This document shows, in pieces, positions 1 through 15,956 of a stretch of 64,000 nt of DNA. The position numbers were made by a program, and so were the translations under genes. The notes beneath the pieces were generated by a model. The model was not told where the DNA came from. It did not search any database and saw nothing but the letters and a program-made list of their open reading frames with translations. Origin of the DNA: Pseudomonas sp. PDM14 (GTDB taxonomy: Bacteria > Pseudomonadota > Gammaproteobacteria > Pseudomonadales > Pseudomonadaceae). The DNA lies in assembly GCF_014851905.1 (NCBI RefSeq), contig NZ_JACVAQ010000001.1, positions 1,116,001-1,180,000 of the forward strand, given 5' to 3'. The first letter of the stretch is position 1. Each line of letters begins with the position of its first letter.

Positions 1-282
1 GTGCAGGACTTCAGCGATGCGCTCGCGGTCTTCCAGAGCGGCCTGACGACCGATTTCCGGGTTGGTGCCGGCACCCAGGCCCTTGGTGACGCCTGGGCCG
101 AGTTGCAGAACGGTGCGCGCGCCGACATTTTTCAGGGCTTGCGCATCAGTGTTGGCGCAGATGAACTCAACGCCTTCGATATTGTTTTTGACCATGTGGT
201 TAACGGCGTTACCACCACCGCCACCAACACCGATCACTTTGATAACTGCGCTTTGCGGAACGTTATCTACGAGTTCGAACAT
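1..282 (-). CDS. ftsZ: Cell division protein FtsZ, N-terminal part (runs off the window)
   Basis: Tubulin-like GTPase that polymerises into the Z ring at midcell. Only the first 94 codons are in the window; the gene continues past base 1. The translation opens [10 protein letters not shown] and shows the glycine-rich nucleotide-binding start [12 protein letters not shown] (about residues 17-28), then NTDAQAL, as expected for FtsZ. The ATG at 282 follows GGAGAGGGG, a strong ribosome-binding site. It is the last dcw gene here, 54 nt after ftsA. Identity is secure; the end is missing only because of the window edge. Confidence 0.97.
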   Translation of the reverse strand, partial: MFELVDNVPQSAVIKVIGVGGGGGNAVNHMVKNNIEGVEFICANTDAQALKNVGARTVLQLGPGVTKGLGAGTNPEIGRQAALEDRERIAEVLH

Positions 283-336
283 TTCCCCTCTCCTTATTTC
301 TAGTTGTATCGCCTACTGCTTACCGCGGGTTTGCCA

Positions 337-1584
337 TCAGAAATTGCCCTGGACCCAGCGTTTAAGCCGTTCCAGTACAGGTGCCTTGGGTTCATCGCTA
401 TAGAAGTTGCTGCCAGACATGGAGATGCCATCGGCCTGCTTCTGCAGCCCGTACATGAGCAGGCCCACGCCTGTTGAATAGATAGGATTACGCACGACGT
501 CGGCCAGTCCCTTGACGCTGTGAGGTACGCCCAAACGCACCGGCATGTGAAAGATCTCTTCGGCCAGTTCGACAGCACCTTCCATCTTGGAAGTTCCGCC
601 GGTGAGCACGATCCCGGCAGGGATCATGTCTTCGTAGCCACTGCGCCGCAGTTCCGCCTGAATCAAGGTGAAGAGCTCGTCGTAACGAGGCTCGACAACT
701 TCGGCAAGAGCCTGACGGGACAGTTCCCGCGGTGGCCGGTCTCCCACGCTCGGAACCTTGATGGTTTCGCCCGCACCGGCCAATTTGGCTAGGGCGCAAG
801 CATAACGAATCTTGATCTCCTCGGCATACTGGGTCGGGGTGCGTAATGCCATGGCGATATCATTGGTAACCTGGTCGCCAGCGATCGGAATCACCGCAGT
901 GTGACGTATCGCACCTTCGGTGAAGATGGCGATATCGGTAGTCCCGCCACCGATGTCGACCATGCACACACCCAGCTCCTTCTCGTCCTCGGTCAGTACC
1001 GAGTACGCGGACGCCAGTTGTTCGAGAATGATGTCGTCGACTTCCAGGCCGCAGCGGCGCACGCACTTCTCGATGTTCTGCGCGGCGTTAGTGGCGCAGG
1101 TGACCACGTGCACCTTGGCTTCCAGACGCACGCCGGACATGCCCAGCGGCTCGCGCACGCCTTCTTGGTTATCGATCACGTAATCCTGCGGCAGCGTGTG
1201 CAGCACGCGCTGGTCCGCCGGGATGGCCACGGCCTGGGCGGCGTCGAGCACGCGCTCGAGGTCGGCGTTGCTGACTTCACGGTCGCGGATGGCGACGATG
1301 CCGTGGCTGTTCAGGCTGCGAATGTGGTTGCCGGCCAGACCGACGAAGGCCGAATGGATGCGGCAGCCGGCCATCAGCTGGGCTTCCTCGATGGCGCGCT
1401 GGATCGACTGCACGGTCGACTCGATGTTCACCACCACGCCCTTCTTCAGGCCGCGCGACGGATGGGTACCGATGCCGACGATTTCCAGCTGGCCGTCGGC
1501 CGTTACCTCACCCACCAGCGCCACCACCTTGGAGGTGCCGATGTCCAGGCCAACGATCATCTTGCCGCTCTGCACGCTTGCCAT
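337..1584 (-). CDS. ftsA: Cell division protein FtsA
   Basis: Actin-fold ATPase that tethers FtsZ filaments to the inner membrane and recruits later divisome proteins. At 415 aa it has the usual length. The phosphate-1 motif of the actin/Hsp70 fold is visible near the start (GLDIGTSKVVALVGEV, about residues 12-27) and a second nucleotide motif (VDIGGGTTDIAIF) lies mid-protein. The C-terminus ends with basic and aromatic residues (LERLKRWVQGNF), consistent with the amphipathic membrane-targeting helix. It sits between ftsQ and ftsZ in the dcw order, 22 nt after ftsQ. Confidence 0.97.
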   Translation of the reverse strand: MASVQSGKMIVGLDIGTSKVVALVGEVTADGQLEIVGIGTHPSRGLKKGVVVNIESTVQSIQRAIEEAQLMAGCRIHSAFVGLAGNHIRSLNSHGIVAIRDREVSNADLERVLDAAQAVAIPADQRVLHTLPQDYVIDNQEGVREPLGMSGVRLEAKVHVVTCATNAAQNIEKCVRRCGLEVDDIILEQLASAYSVLTEDEKELGVCMVDIGGGTTDIAIFTEGAIRHTAVIPIAGDQVTNDIAMALRTPTQYAEEIKIRYACALAKLAGAGETIKVPSVGDRPPRELSRQALAEVVEPRYDELFTLIQAELRRSGYEDMIPAGIVLTGGTSKMEGAVELAEEIFHMPVRLGVPHSVKGLADVVRNPIYSTGVGLLMYGLQKQADGISMSGSNFYSDEPKAPVLERLKRWVQGNF

Positions 1585-1606
1585 GATCCTTACCTTTCTC
1601 CTCGAT

Positions 1607-2464
1607 TCATTGCACGGCGGCGGTTGCTACCGCCGTAGGCGCGACCGGTGTGCGCCATGCCACGGCCAGGCCGTTGGCGTAACGCAGGTCGATGCGCGCG
1701 ATGTTCGCGATCTGCTCTTTGAGCACCTTGTCGTGAATGGTGCTCAGGCGACGTATTTTTTCCACCAGGTGATCCCGGCCCAGCAGCAGCTCGACGCCCT
1801 GCCCGGTGCTGAGGAACCAGCTGCCATGCTCGCGCAGCTCCAGGCGGGCGATGGAGAAGCCCAGCGGACGCAGCATCTGGCTGAGTACCTGGTACTGCTG
1901 CATCACCTGCTGCTGGGCGCGCTTGGGCCCGGACAGCAGCGGCAGGTTCTCGTAGTGGGCCAACTCGCGCGGCGCGAACGCCTCGCCCTGGTTGTTCAGC
2001 AGCGCCTCGTTGCCCCAACGGGCCACCGGCAGTTGTTCTTCCAGGCGGATCGACACCTGGTCCGGCCAGACGCGGCGGACCTCGGCATGGGCGATCCACG
2101 GCATTTGTTCCAGTTCGCCACGCATCGCCGCCAGGTCGACGGTGAAGAAGCTCGCCGAAACGTAAGGCGCGATGCGCTCCTGCACCACCTGCTGGCTGAT
2201 GTAGCTCAGCTCACCCTGCACGCTGACCCGTGCAATCGGGCGGTCGGCATACGGCAGCAGGCGCTGGGCCGCCTCGTAGGTACCGAAGCCCAGCACCACC
2301 AGCAGCAGCGGCCAGGTCAGGCGCTTGAGCACGCTGAAGTCGGGCTTCGGCAGGCGCGAGGCCAGCGGCTCCTTGGCGACCATCCGGCTCGCGCCACGCG
2401 CAGCTATCGGCTTGCGCTGGGGAGCGCGGCCGATAGGTTGCGGATGACGCAGCGTGGCGACCAT
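1607..2464 (-). CDS. ftsQ: Cell division protein FtsQ
   Basis: Bitopic membrane protein that links early and late divisome parts through FtsB/FtsL. The 285-aa product has a basic cytoplasmic tail of about 50 residues, one membrane segment (about 51-63, [13 protein letters not shown]) and a periplasmic POTRA-type domain starting near residue 77 ([14 protein letters not shown]), the normal FtsQ plan. It begins 3 nt after the ddlB stop codon and precedes ftsA, so it should be translated from the long dcw transcript. Confidence 0.96.
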   Translation of the reverse strand: MVATLRHPQPIGRAPQRKPIAARGASRMVAKEPLASRLPKPDFSVLKRLTWPLLLVVLGFGTYEAAQRLLPYADRPIARVSVQGELSYISQQVVQERIAPYVSASFFTVDLAAMRGELEQMPWIAHAEVRRVWPDQVSIRLEEQLPVARWGNEALLNNQGEAFAPRELAHYENLPLLSGPKRAQQQVMQQYQVLSQMLRPLGFSIARLELREHGSWFLSTGQGVELLLGRDHLVEKIRRLSTIHDKVLKEQIANIARIDLRYANGLAVAWRTPVAPTAVATAAVQ

Positions 2465-2467
2465 GAC

Positions 2468-4870
<2,403 letters not shown>

Positions 4871-4878
<8 letters not shown>

Positions 4879-5941
4879 TGGCCACCTCCAGGCAGATTTC
4901 CACCACCGTGCGCGTAGCATCGGGCTTGGCCAGGCTGCGCGCGGTGCGGCCCATGGCAATCAGTCGGTCAGGGTGCATCAGTACCTCGGTCAGCTGAGCG
5001 GCAAGCGCGTCCGCGTCAGTCGTATGTTGCGGCAAAAGGACGGCGGCGCCCTCCTTGGCCAGATAATCGGCATTGCGGCTCTGGTGGTCGTCGATCGCGT
5101 GCGGCAACGGCACCAGGAAGGACGGCAGACCGGCGGCGGCCAGCTCGCTGATGGTCAACGCACCGGCGCGGCAGACCACCAGGTCGGCCCAGGCGTAGGC
5201 ATGGGCCATGTCCTTGATGAACGGCGCGACCTCGGCTTCGACCGCGGCTTCGCGATAACGCTCCGCGGTCACCGCCTGATGCAGCTTGCCGGCCTGATGG
5301 AACACCTGTGGGCGCAGCTCGGCCGGCACTTTCGCCAGCGCGGCGGGCAGCAGTTTGTTCAAGGGCTCGGCGCCCAGGCTGCCGCCCAGCACCAGCAGTT
5401 TCGGCTTGCGCTTCTCCAGAGGGAGGCGCGGGGTTTCCAGGAACAGCTCCTCGCGTACCGGGTTGCCGGTGGTGCGGCGCTTGCTGCTGTTGCCGAAGGT
5501 ATTCGGGAAGGCCTCGCAGACGCGGCTGGCGAACGGCACCAGGCTGCGGTTGGCGGTGCCGGCCACGGCGTTCTGCTCATGGATGATCAGCGGTACACCG
5601 GCCAGCTTGGCCGCCAGGCCGCCCGGGCCGGTGACGTAGCCGCCCATGCCCAGCACACACACCGGCTGCAGCTGGCGGATCACCCGGCGCGCCTGGAACA
5701 GTGCGCGCAGCAGCTGGAACGGCGCCTTGAGCAGGGACAGCTTGCCCTTGCCGCGCAGGCCGCTGACGTTGATCAGGTGCAGCGGCAGGTCGGCCGCCGG
5801 CACCAGTTCGTTCTCGATGCCACGCGGCGTGCCCAGCCAGTGCACGGCGAAGCCACGCGCCTTGAACTCACGCGCGCAGGCCAGAGCGGGGAACACGTGG
5901 CCGCCGGTGCCGCCGGCCATGATCAGGACATTACCGCGCAT
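4871..5941 (-). CDS. murG: Lipid II synthase MurG (UDP-GlcNAc transferase)
   Basis: Membrane-associated GT-B glycosyltransferase that adds GlcNAc to lipid I to make lipid II. The 356-aa protein has the family's N-terminal glycine loop ([15 protein letters not shown]), a second one mid-protein ([13 protein letters not shown]) and the C-domain donor site ([17 protein letters not shown] ... DDHQ). It overlaps the end of ftsW by 11 nt and the start of murC by 8 nt, so it is embedded in the dcw operon. Confidence 0.97.
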
Positions 5942-7163
5942 GACCGATGCCCTCCGCGCTGCCCCGAGGCTCTTCGATGAAGTCCGCTTCGCTGAACTCG
6001 ACGTCGGCGCTACCCAGCTGGGTGCGACGCTCCCACTCGATGCGCAGCAGCAGGGCCAGGCTCACGCAGCAGATCACCAGCGAGCTGCCGCCGTAACTGA
6101 GGAACGGCAGGGTCAGGCCCTTGGTCGGCAGCAGGCCGACGTTCACGCCGATGTTGATCAGCACCTGGCCGATCCACAGGAAGGCCAGGCCATAGGCCAC
6201 ATAGGCGGCGAAGAACTGCTTGGCCTTCTCGGCCCACAGGCCGATGTACAGCGCGCGCACGCTGACGAAGACGAACAGGCCGAGGGTGACCAGTGCGCCG
6301 ACCATGCCCAGCTCTTCGGCGAGCACGGCGAAGACGAAGTCGGTGTGCGCCTCGGGCAGATAGAACTGCTTCTGGATGCTGTTGCCCAGGCCGACGCCAA
6401 ACCACTCGCCACGCCCGAAGGCGATCAGCGCCTGGCTCAGCTGGTAACCGGCACCGTACTGGTCGGCCCAGGGGTCGACGAAGTTGGTCAGACGCTCCAG
6501 GCGATACGCCTGACTGGTCATCACCAGCACGCCAGCGGCGAGGACCACACCGGCCAGCGGGATGAAGCGCCACAGGTTGACGCCGCCGAGGAACAGCATG
6601 GCGATCGAGGCACCGACCAGCACCACGGTGGCACCGAAGTCCGGCTCGGCCAGCAGCAGCATGGCGATCGGCCCGAGGACCAGCAGCGGCTTGAGGAAAC
6701 CAGTGAGCTTCTCGCGCACCTCGGCCTGACGGCGCACCAGGTAGCCAGCGATGAACATCACGGTGAACAGCTTGGCCAGTTCGGACGGTTGCACGTTGAA
6801 CATGCCGAAACCGATCCAGCGCTTGGCCCCGTTGACCTCGCGGCCGATACCCGGCAGCAGTACCAGAATCAGCAGGACGAAGGCCAGCAACAACAGGGTG
6901 CCGCCGAAGCGCTGCCACAGCGACATCGGGATCAGCATGGTCAACACACCGGCACCCAGGCCGATGGCGAGGTAAATCAGGTGGCGAATCATGTGGTACA
7001 GCGGGTTGCCGGACAGGGCCGCGGCCACTTCCGAGGACGCCGAGGTGATCATCACCAGGCCCAGGCCGAGCAGCGCCAGGCAGCCGGCGAGCAGCGGGAA
7101 GTCCAGGTCGATACCGCGACGGGTCCGCAGGGGCGATGGGGCGGCGAGCAGCTGCGCAAGCAT
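5931..7163 (-). CDS. ftsW: Septal peptidoglycan polymerase FtsW
   Basis: SEDS-family lipid II polymerase that works with FtsI (PBP3) in septal wall synthesis. The 410-aa product is almost entirely hydrophobic with about ten membrane segments and carries SEDS signatures (MFNVQPSELAKLF; YLPEAHTDFVFAVLAEELG; LPFLSYGGSSLV). An N-terminal basic cytoplasmic stretch (RTRRGIDLDF) precedes the first segment. It starts on the last base of murD and overlaps murG. Confidence 0.97.
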   Translation of the reverse strand: MLAQLLAAPSPLRTRRGIDLDFPLLAGCLALLGLGLVMITSASSEVAAALSGNPLYHMIRHLIYLAIGLGAGVLTMLIPMSLWQRFGGTLLLLAFVLLILVLLPGIGREVNGAKRWIGFGMFNVQPSELAKLFTVMFIAGYLVRRQAEVREKLTGFLKPLLVLGPIAMLLLAEPDFGATVVLVGASIAMLFLGGVNLWRFIPLAGVVLAAGVLVMTSQAYRLERLTNFVDPWADQYGAGYQLSQALIAFGRGEWFGVGLGNSIQKQFYLPEAHTDFVFAVLAEELGMVGALVTLGLFVFVSVRALYIGLWAEKAKQFFAAYVAYGLAFLWIGQVLINIGVNVGLLPTKGLTLPFLSYGGSSLVICCVSLALLLRIEWERRTQLGSADVEFSEADFIEEPRGSAEGIGHAR

Positions 7164-8506
7164 CAGTTCAAGCCCTCCACTGCCTGGGCGAACAGGCGCC
7201 CGCGTTCTTCGAAATTCTTGAACATGTCCAGGCTGGCGCAGGCCGGCGACAGCAGCACGGCATCGCCGGCCTGGGCAAGCTCGGCACTACGCTGCACGGC
7301 TTCCTCGAGGGTCTGCACGCGGAACTGCGGCACGTCGCCCAGAGCGGCGCCGAGCAGCTCGGCATCACGCCCGATCAACACCACGGCGCGGCAGAACTTG
7401 CCGACCGGTGCACGCAGGGCCGAGAAGTCGGCACCCTTGCCGTCGCCACCGGCGATCAGCACCAGCTTGCCGCCGATATCCGCACCCAGGCCTTCGATGG
7501 CCGCCAGGGCCGCGCCGACGTTGGTGGCCTTGGAGTCGTCGTAGTAGTTCACGCCGCGCAGCTCACGCACCCACTGGCAACGGTGAGCCAGGCCGGTGAA
7601 GGCGGTCAGCGCCTCGAGCATCGGCGCGAACGGCAGGCCGACCGCATGACCGAGGGCCAGGGCCGCCAGGGCGTTACTCTGGTTGTGCGCACCGCGCACC
7701 TTGAGAGCAGAGGTCGGCAGCAGGGTGTCAAACTGGAAGGCCAGGTGCTTCTCGCCCCCCTCCTCCAGCAGGCCGAAGCCCTTGAAGTCCGGCTTGTTCA
7801 GGCCGAAGGTCCAGCACGGCACCTGGTCGGCGATCAGTGGGCGCGATAGCGCGTCCTGACGATTCACCACGACCTGACGGGCGCCGCGGAACACGCGGTG
7901 CTTGGCCAGGTGGTAGTGCTGCATGCCGTCGTAGCGGTCCATGTGGTCTTCGCTGACGTTGAGGCAGGTGGCCACGGCCGCATCCACGCGTTCGGTGGTT
8001 TCCAGCTGGAAGCTCGACAGCTCGATCACGTACAGCTCGACGTCGTCGGCCAGCAGATCCAGCGCCGGCGTTCCGAGGTTGCCGCCGACAGCGACCTTCT
8101 TGCCGGCCGCCCGCGCCATGTCGCCAACCAGGGTGGTCACGGTGCTCTTGGCGTTGGAGCCGGTGATCGCCACGATCGGCGCCTTGGCGTGCTGGACGAA
8201 CAGGTCGATGTCACCGGACATCTTCACCCCACGCGCCGCCGCGGCACGCAGCGCCGGAGTGGCCAGCGCCAGGCCGGGGCTGACGTACAGCTCGCTGGCG
8301 CGGCAGAGGAACTCGACATCCAGCTCGCCGCAACGCACGTCCACCTGCGGGTAGTCGCGCTGCAGGGTCGCCAGCTCCGGCGGGTTCGCGCGCGTATCGG
8401 CCACGGCAAAGCGCACGCCCTGCTGCGCGAGGAAGCGCACCAGGGACATGCCGCTCTTGCCGAGGCCGACAACGATGCGGAACTGGTCGGAAGCGATCAG
8501 CGACAC
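7163..8506 (-). CDS. murD: UDP-N-acetylmuramoylalanine--D-glutamate ligase MurD
   Basis: Adds D-glutamate to UDP-MurNAc-L-Ala in the cytoplasm. The 447-aa sequence has an N-terminal Rossmann-type UDP-binding region (VVGLGKSGMSLVRFL), the ATP P-loop GSNAKST (116-122) typical of MurD, and the C-terminal-domain motif YYDDSKATNVGA. Length matches the family. It lies 6 nt after mraY and touches ftsW. Confidence 0.97.
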   Translation of the reverse strand: MSLIASDQFRIVVGLGKSGMSLVRFLAQQGVRFAVADTRANPPELATLQRDYPQVDVRCGELDVEFLCRASELYVSPGLALATPALRAAAARGVKMSGDIDLFVQHAKAPIVAITGSNAKSTVTTLVGDMARAAGKKVAVGGNLGTPALDLLADDVELYVIELSSFQLETTERVDAAVATCLNVSEDHMDRYDGMQHYHLAKHRVFRGARQVVVNRQDALSRPLIADQVPCWTFGLNKPDFKGFGLLEEGGEKHLAFQFDTLLPTSALKVRGAHNQSNALAALALGHAVGLPFAPMLEALTAFTGLAHRCQWVRELRGVNYYDDSKATNVGAALAAIEGLGADIGGKLVLIAGGDGKGADFSALRAPVGKFCRAVVLIGRDAELLGAALGDVPQFRVQTLEEAVQRSAELAQAGDAVLLSPACASLDMFKNFEERGRLFAQAVEGLN

Positions 8507-8512
8507 TCTCTA

Positions 8513-9595
8513 TTACCTCAGTTTCAGGGTGGCAAGACCGACCAGCACGAGGATCACCGTGATGATCCAGAAGCGCACGATCACACGCGGCTCGGGCCAG
8601 CCTTTCAGTTCGAAGTGGTGGTGGATCGGCGCCATGCGGAACACGCGCTTGCCGGTCAGCTTGAAGCTGGCGACCTGGATGATCACCGACAGGGTTTCCA
8701 TGACGAACACGCCACCCATGATGAACAGCACGATTTCCTGGCGGACGATCACGGCGATGGTGCCCAGCGCGGCGCCCAGGGCCAGCGCACCGACGTCACC
8801 CATGAAGACCTGCGCCGGGTAGGTGTTGAACCAGAGGAAGCCGAGGCCGGCACCGACCAACGCGGCGCAGAACACGATCAACTCACCGGCGCCCGGCACA
8901 TAGGGAATCAGCAGGTAGTCGGCGAATTTGATGTTGCCCGACAGGTAGCAGAAGATCGCCAGCGCGCCCGCCACCAGCACGGTCGGCAGGATCGCCAGGC
9001 CATCGAGGCCGTCGGTCAGGTTGACCGCGTTGCTGGTGCCGACGATGACGAAGTAGGTCAGCACGATGAAGCCGGCGCCCAGGGGAATGGCGACATCCTT
9101 GAGTACCGGCAGGATCAGGGTGGTTTCCACCGGGCTCTGCGCAGTCATATAAAGGAAGACGGCGGCGGCAAGGCCGAACACCGACTGCCAGAAGTATTTC
9201 CAGCGGCTCGGCAGGCCACGCGAGTTCTTCTCGATCACCTTGCGGTAGTCGTCGACCCAGCCGATGGCGCCGAACAGCAGGGTCACGGCCAGTACCACCC
9301 ACACGTAGCGGTTGGACAGGTCGGCCCAGAGCAGGGTGCTGACGGTGATGGCGGAGAGGATCAGCGCGCCACCCATGGTCGGCGTACCCTTCTTCGACAG
9401 GTGCGATTGCGGGCCATCGTTGCGCACGGACTGGCCAATCTGGCGGATCTGCAGGGTGCGGATCATCCACGGACCCAGCCACAGCGACAGGGCCAGCGCC
9501 GTCAGCACGCCGAGAATCCCGCGCAGTGTCAGGTACTGGAATACACCGAAGCCGGTGTAGAACTGTTGCAGGTATTCCGCCAGCAGCAGCAGCAT
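8513..9595 (-). CDS. mraY: Phospho-N-acetylmuramoyl-pentapeptide transferase MraY
   Basis: Integral membrane enzyme that transfers phospho-MurNAc-pentapeptide to undecaprenyl phosphate to form lipid I. The 360-aa product has about ten membrane segments and the family's catalytic motifs: the aspartate pair in [21 protein letters not shown], and the histidine cluster [12 protein letters not shown]. It is directly adjacent to murF (the stop and start codons abut at 9595/9596). Confidence 0.97.
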   Translation of the reverse strand: MLLLLAEYLQQFYTGFGVFQYLTLRGILGVLTALALSLWLGPWMIRTLQIRQIGQSVRNDGPQSHLSKKGTPTMGGALILSAITVSTLLWADLSNRYVWVVLAVTLLFGAIGWVDDYRKVIEKNSRGLPSRWKYFWQSVFGLAAAVFLYMTAQSPVETTLILPVLKDVAIPLGAGFIVLTYFVIVGTSNAVNLTDGLDGLAILPTVLVAGALAIFCYLSGNIKFADYLLIPYVPGAGELIVFCAALVGAGLGFLWFNTYPAQVFMGDVGALALGAALGTIAVIVRQEIVLFIMGGVFVMETLSVIIQVASFKLTGKRVFRMAPIHHHFELKGWPEPRVIVRFWIITVILVLVGLATLKLR

Positions 9596-10963
9596 TTAGT
9601 GAACCTCCCCCGATGCACAGAGTGCCGCGACGACATGTTCCATCGCCGCGCTGCGCGAACCTTTAATTAGAATGCTGGTGTCGCCCGCTTCGCGGCGTAC
9701 GGCCGCGATCAGGCTGGCCTGATCGGCGAAGTGCTGTCCCTGCGGGCCAAAGGCGGCGACGGCATGGGCCATCAGCGGCCCCACGGCGTAGAGCGCGTCG
9801 ACCTTGCCGGCGGCGTAGGCGCCGACATCGCGATGGCCCTGCTCGGCCCATTCACCCAGCTCGCCGATGTCTCCCAGCACCAGGACGGTGCGGCCGGAGA
9901 AGGCGGCGAGTATATCAATGGCGGCGCACACCGAGATTGGGTTGGCGTTGTAGGTGTCGTCGATCAGCCGTGCACCATTCGTCGCCAGCTGGGCTACGGC
10001 GCGGCCTTTGACCGGTTGTACGTTTTCCAGGCCGGCCTTGATCCCGACCAGCGGCACGCCCAAGGCATGCGCGGCGGCGGCGGCAGCCACGGCGTTGGCG
10101 ACGTTGTGCGCGCCGAGCAGGTTGAGCTGGATCTGCGCACTGCCAGCCTGGCCCTGCAGGGTGAAGCACATGCAGCCACGGGCATCGCGGCCCAGCTCGC
10201 TGGCGTGGAAGTCGGCCGCGCTGTCGCTCAGGGCGAAGCTCAGCACCGGGCGCCCGGCGGCACGCGCCTGCCAGGTGGCGAACGCCTTGTCGTCACGGTT
10301 GAGCACGGCGACACCATCGGCCGCCAGGCCTTCGAGAATCTCGCCCTTGGCTTCGATGATCTTGTCCGGCCCGCCGAACTCGCCGACATGGGCAACACCG
10401 GCGTTGGTAATGATCGCCACCTGCGGCCGGGTCAGGCCGACGGTGTAGGCGATCTCACCGACATGGTTGGCGCCCAGCTCGATCACCGCGCCGACATGCT
10501 CGGGCGCCAGCTCCAGCAGGGTCAATGGCGCACCGAGGTCATTGTTGAGGTTGCCACGGGTGGCCAGCACCGCACCGTCGAGGCCGGCGCGCAGGATGCT
10601 CGCGAGCATTTCCTTGACCGTGGTCTTGCCGCTGGAACCGGTAACGGCGGCCAGTGGTTTGTTGAATGCCTGGCGATTGAGCGCACCGAGCTGACCGAGG
10701 GCGATACGGGTGTCCTGCACCAGCAACTGCGGCAACGGCGCATCGGCGACTTCCCGCTGCACCAGCGCGGCGACGGCGCCCTTGGCGGCGACATCGGCGA
10801 GGTAATCGTGGCCGTCGAAATTCGGCCCGACCAGGGCGATGAACAGCTGGCCAGCCTCGATCTTGCGGCTGTCGGTGGACACGGCCGAGAACGCCACGTC
10901 GGCACCCAGCACGCGCGCGGCCAGCGGTGCGGCGACTTCGCTCAGCAGCAGCGGCTTAAGCAT
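9596..10963 (-). CDS. murF: UDP-MurNAc-tripeptide--D-Ala-D-Ala ligase MurF
   Basis: Adds the D-Ala-D-Ala dipeptide (from Ddl) to complete the UDP-MurNAc-pentapeptide. It shows the Mur P-loop GSSGKTT (109-115), a central substrate motif (IELGANHVGEI) and DDTYNANP in the C-domain. The frame is open 90 nt upstream, but the ATG at 10963 (MLKPLLLSEV) gives 455 aa, the expected size, and an 8-nt overlap with murE. Confidence 0.96.
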   Translation of the reverse strand: MLKPLLLSEVAAPLAARVLGADVAFSAVSTDSRKIEAGQLFIALVGPNFDGHDYLADVAAKGAVAALVQREVADAPLPQLLVQDTRIALGQLGALNRQAFNKPLAAVTGSSGKTTVKEMLASILRAGLDGAVLATRGNLNNDLGAPLTLLELAPEHVGAVIELGANHVGEIAYTVGLTRPQVAIITNAGVAHVGEFGGPDKIIEAKGEILEGLAADGVAVLNRDDKAFATWQARAAGRPVLSFALSDSAADFHASELGRDARGCMCFTLQGQAGSAQIQLNLLGAHNVANAVAAAAAAHALGVPLVGIKAGLENVQPVKGRAVAQLATNGARLIDDTYNANPISVCAAIDILAAFSGRTVLVLGDIGELGEWAEQGHRDVGAYAAGKVDALYAVGPLMAHAVAAFGPQGQHFADQASLIAAVRREAGDTSILIKGSRSAAMEHVVAALCASGEVH

Positions 10964-12418
10964 GCGCCACCTCCCAGGCCTGCAGGGCCCTGGCGGTTTC
11001 ATCAAGGTCGGAGAAGGCATGGCGCACGCCGTCGATCTCCTGGTAATCCTCATGGCCCTTGCCAGCCAGCAGGATCACGTCGGCTGCACTGGCTTCGCCG
11101 ATGGCCTTGGCGATGGCCTGGCCACGCCCGTGGACGAACTCGACCTGCTCCGGCTTGGTGAAACCGGCACGGATGTCAGCGACGATGCGCTGCGGGTCTT
11201 CAGTACGCGGGTTGTCATCGGTAACCAGCACCGCGTCGGCCAGGCGCTCGGCCACCTCGGCCATCAGCGGGCGCTTGCCGCTGTCGCGATCGCCACCGCA
11301 GCCGAACAGGCACAGCAGGCGACCGGCCACGTGCGGACGCAGGGCCTTGAGTACCTGTTCCAGGGCGTCCGGGGTGTGGGCGTAATCGACCACCACCAGC
11401 GGCAGCTTGCCGCCGCCGAAGCGCTGCATGCGGCCGACCGGGCCTTGCAGCTCGGGCAACACGCGGAGAATTTCGTCGAGCGCGTAGTTCAGGCCAAGCA
11501 GCGCACCGACCACGGCCAGCAGGTTGCTCAGGTTGAAGCGCCCCAGCAGCGAGCTGTGCAGGTTGCCCTCGCCTTGCGGGGTGACCAGGTGGGCGCGCAC
11601 GCCATGGTCGTCGAACGCGGTTTCGCGGCAGTACAGGTAGGCGCTGCTGTCTTCCAGGCTATAGCTGATCAGGCGCGAGTCATGCGGCTGCGCCGCCAGC
11701 TGACGACCGAAGGCGTCGTCCAGGTTGATCACGCGGCAGCGCAGGTCCGGCCAGGCGAACAGGCGTGCCTTGGCGGCGCCGTAGGCTTCCATCGTGCCGT
11801 GGTAGTCGAGGTGGTCGCGCGACAGGTTGGTGAACACTGCGACATCGAAATCGAGGGCGGCGACGCGGCCCTGATCCAGGCCGTGGGATGACACTTCCAT
11901 GGCCAGGGCACGGGCGCCGGCCTTCTTCAGGTCGGCCAGGGTAGCCTGCACCGCCACCGGGTCGGGCGTGGTGTGACGACCGCTCTGCAGCGACTCGTAG
12001 AAACCGGTGCCGAGGGTGCCGACGATGCCACAGCGTTCGCCCAGTTTGTCCAACGCCTGGGCCAGCAACTGGCTGACGCTGGTCTTGCCATTGGTGCCGG
12101 TGACGCCGATCAGGCGCAGGGCGCGGCTCGGCTCGCCATAGAAACGTCCGGCGATGGCGGAAAGCTGAGCCACCAGGCCCTTGATCGCCACCAGCTCGGC
12201 GCCGTTGCCGTCCGGCACGTCGGCGCCTGTGCGCTCGTAGGCCACAGCCGTCGCACCGCGGGCGATGGCGTCGGCGATGTGCGCGCGGCCATCCTGCGCG
12301 GTGCCGGGCACGGCGAGGAACAGATCGCCCGGGCGCACCTTGCGGCTGTCCAGGGTCAGCTCACGGATCAGCGTGGCGGACTGGGCCTGCGGCAACAGTT
12401 GGTTGAGAGGCATGGGCA

Positions 12419-12419
<1 letters not shown>
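10956..12419 (-). CDS. murE: UDP-MurNAc-tripeptide synthetase MurE (meso-DAP adding)
   Basis: Adds the third amino acid of the peptidoglycan stem. The 487-aa product has the P-loop GTNGKTS (108-114) and the C-domain motif DDNPRTEDP; DNPR is the signature of enzymes using meso-diaminopimelate rather than lysine, so the wall is DAP-type, as expected for a Gram-negative. The start ATG shares ATGA with the ftsI stop (12419). Confidence 0.97.
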
Positions 12420-15394
<2,975 letters not shown>

Positions 15395-15398
<4 letters not shown>

Positions 15399-15850
15399 AG
15401 GATCAGATCACGCAGGTCGTCCGGCAGAGCGCCGGGTTGTTTGATGGCGGCCAGGTCGGCATCAGCAAGCGCGTTCCAGGCATCCTCGTTCCACAGTTGG
15501 AATTTGTTCAGTTGGCCGACCAGCATCGCGTGCTTATCGAGGCCCGCGTGCGTGCGCAGACGCGGCGGCACGAGGAAGCGACCACTGCCGTCCAGCTCGA
15601 TATCCACGGCGTTGCCGATCAACAAGCGTTGCAGGCGACGGGTTTCTTCACGCAGGGAAGGTAGTTCGCGCAATTTGGCTTCGATCAGCTCCCACTCGGG
15701 CAGCGGATAGACACAGAGGCAGGGGTCGACGGCATCGATGGTGACGATGAGCTGGCCGGCGCAACGCGAAACGAGCTCGTCACGATACCGGCTCGGCATC
15801 GCGAGTCGCCCTTTGGCGTCGAGACTGATGGCGTTAGCTCCGCGAAACAA
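15395..15850 (-). CDS. mraZ: Transcriptional regulator MraZ
   Basis: First gene of the dcw cluster; an AbrB-like DNA-binding protein that represses its own operon in E. coli. The 151-aa product has two repeated SpoVT/AbrB-type units, [19 protein letters not shown] at the N-terminus and [19 protein letters not shown] after the middle. The start codon is TTG at 15850, 7 nt downstream of GGGGAAG. Its presumed operator is the 10-bp-periodic repeat at 15882-15922. Confidence 0.95.
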
Positions 15851-15881
15851 GGCTGCGCTTCCCCACTGTTATTAGCTTTCC

Positions 15882-15922
15882 GTGCCCATATGACCCACTT
15901 TGTGCCACTTCGTGCCACTTCG
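15882..15922 (-). promoter_or_regulatory. MraZ operator: four 10-bp-spaced boxes
   Basis: Read on the minus strand, GTGGCACGAA, GTGGCACAAA, GTGGGTCATA and TGGGCACGGA follow one another without gaps. E. coli MraZ is known to bind TGGG-type repeats spaced one helical turn apart, so this is the expected autoregulatory site. It lies just downstream of the -10 element and 30-70 nt before the mraZ start. Two boxes carry TGGC rather than TGGG. Confidence 0.75.
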
Positions 15923-15956
15923 GCACACTATAGAAATGCACACACCCCAGCGTCAA
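15923..15956 (-). promoter_or_regulatory. dcw cluster promoter (Pmra), sigma70 type
   Basis: On the minus strand TTGACG (15951-15956) and TATAGT (15927-15932) are separated by exactly 18 nt, a good sigma70 match. Predicted transcription would start near 15920, at the edge of the MraZ boxes, so bound MraZ would block it. This is a prediction from sequence only. Confidence 0.7.
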
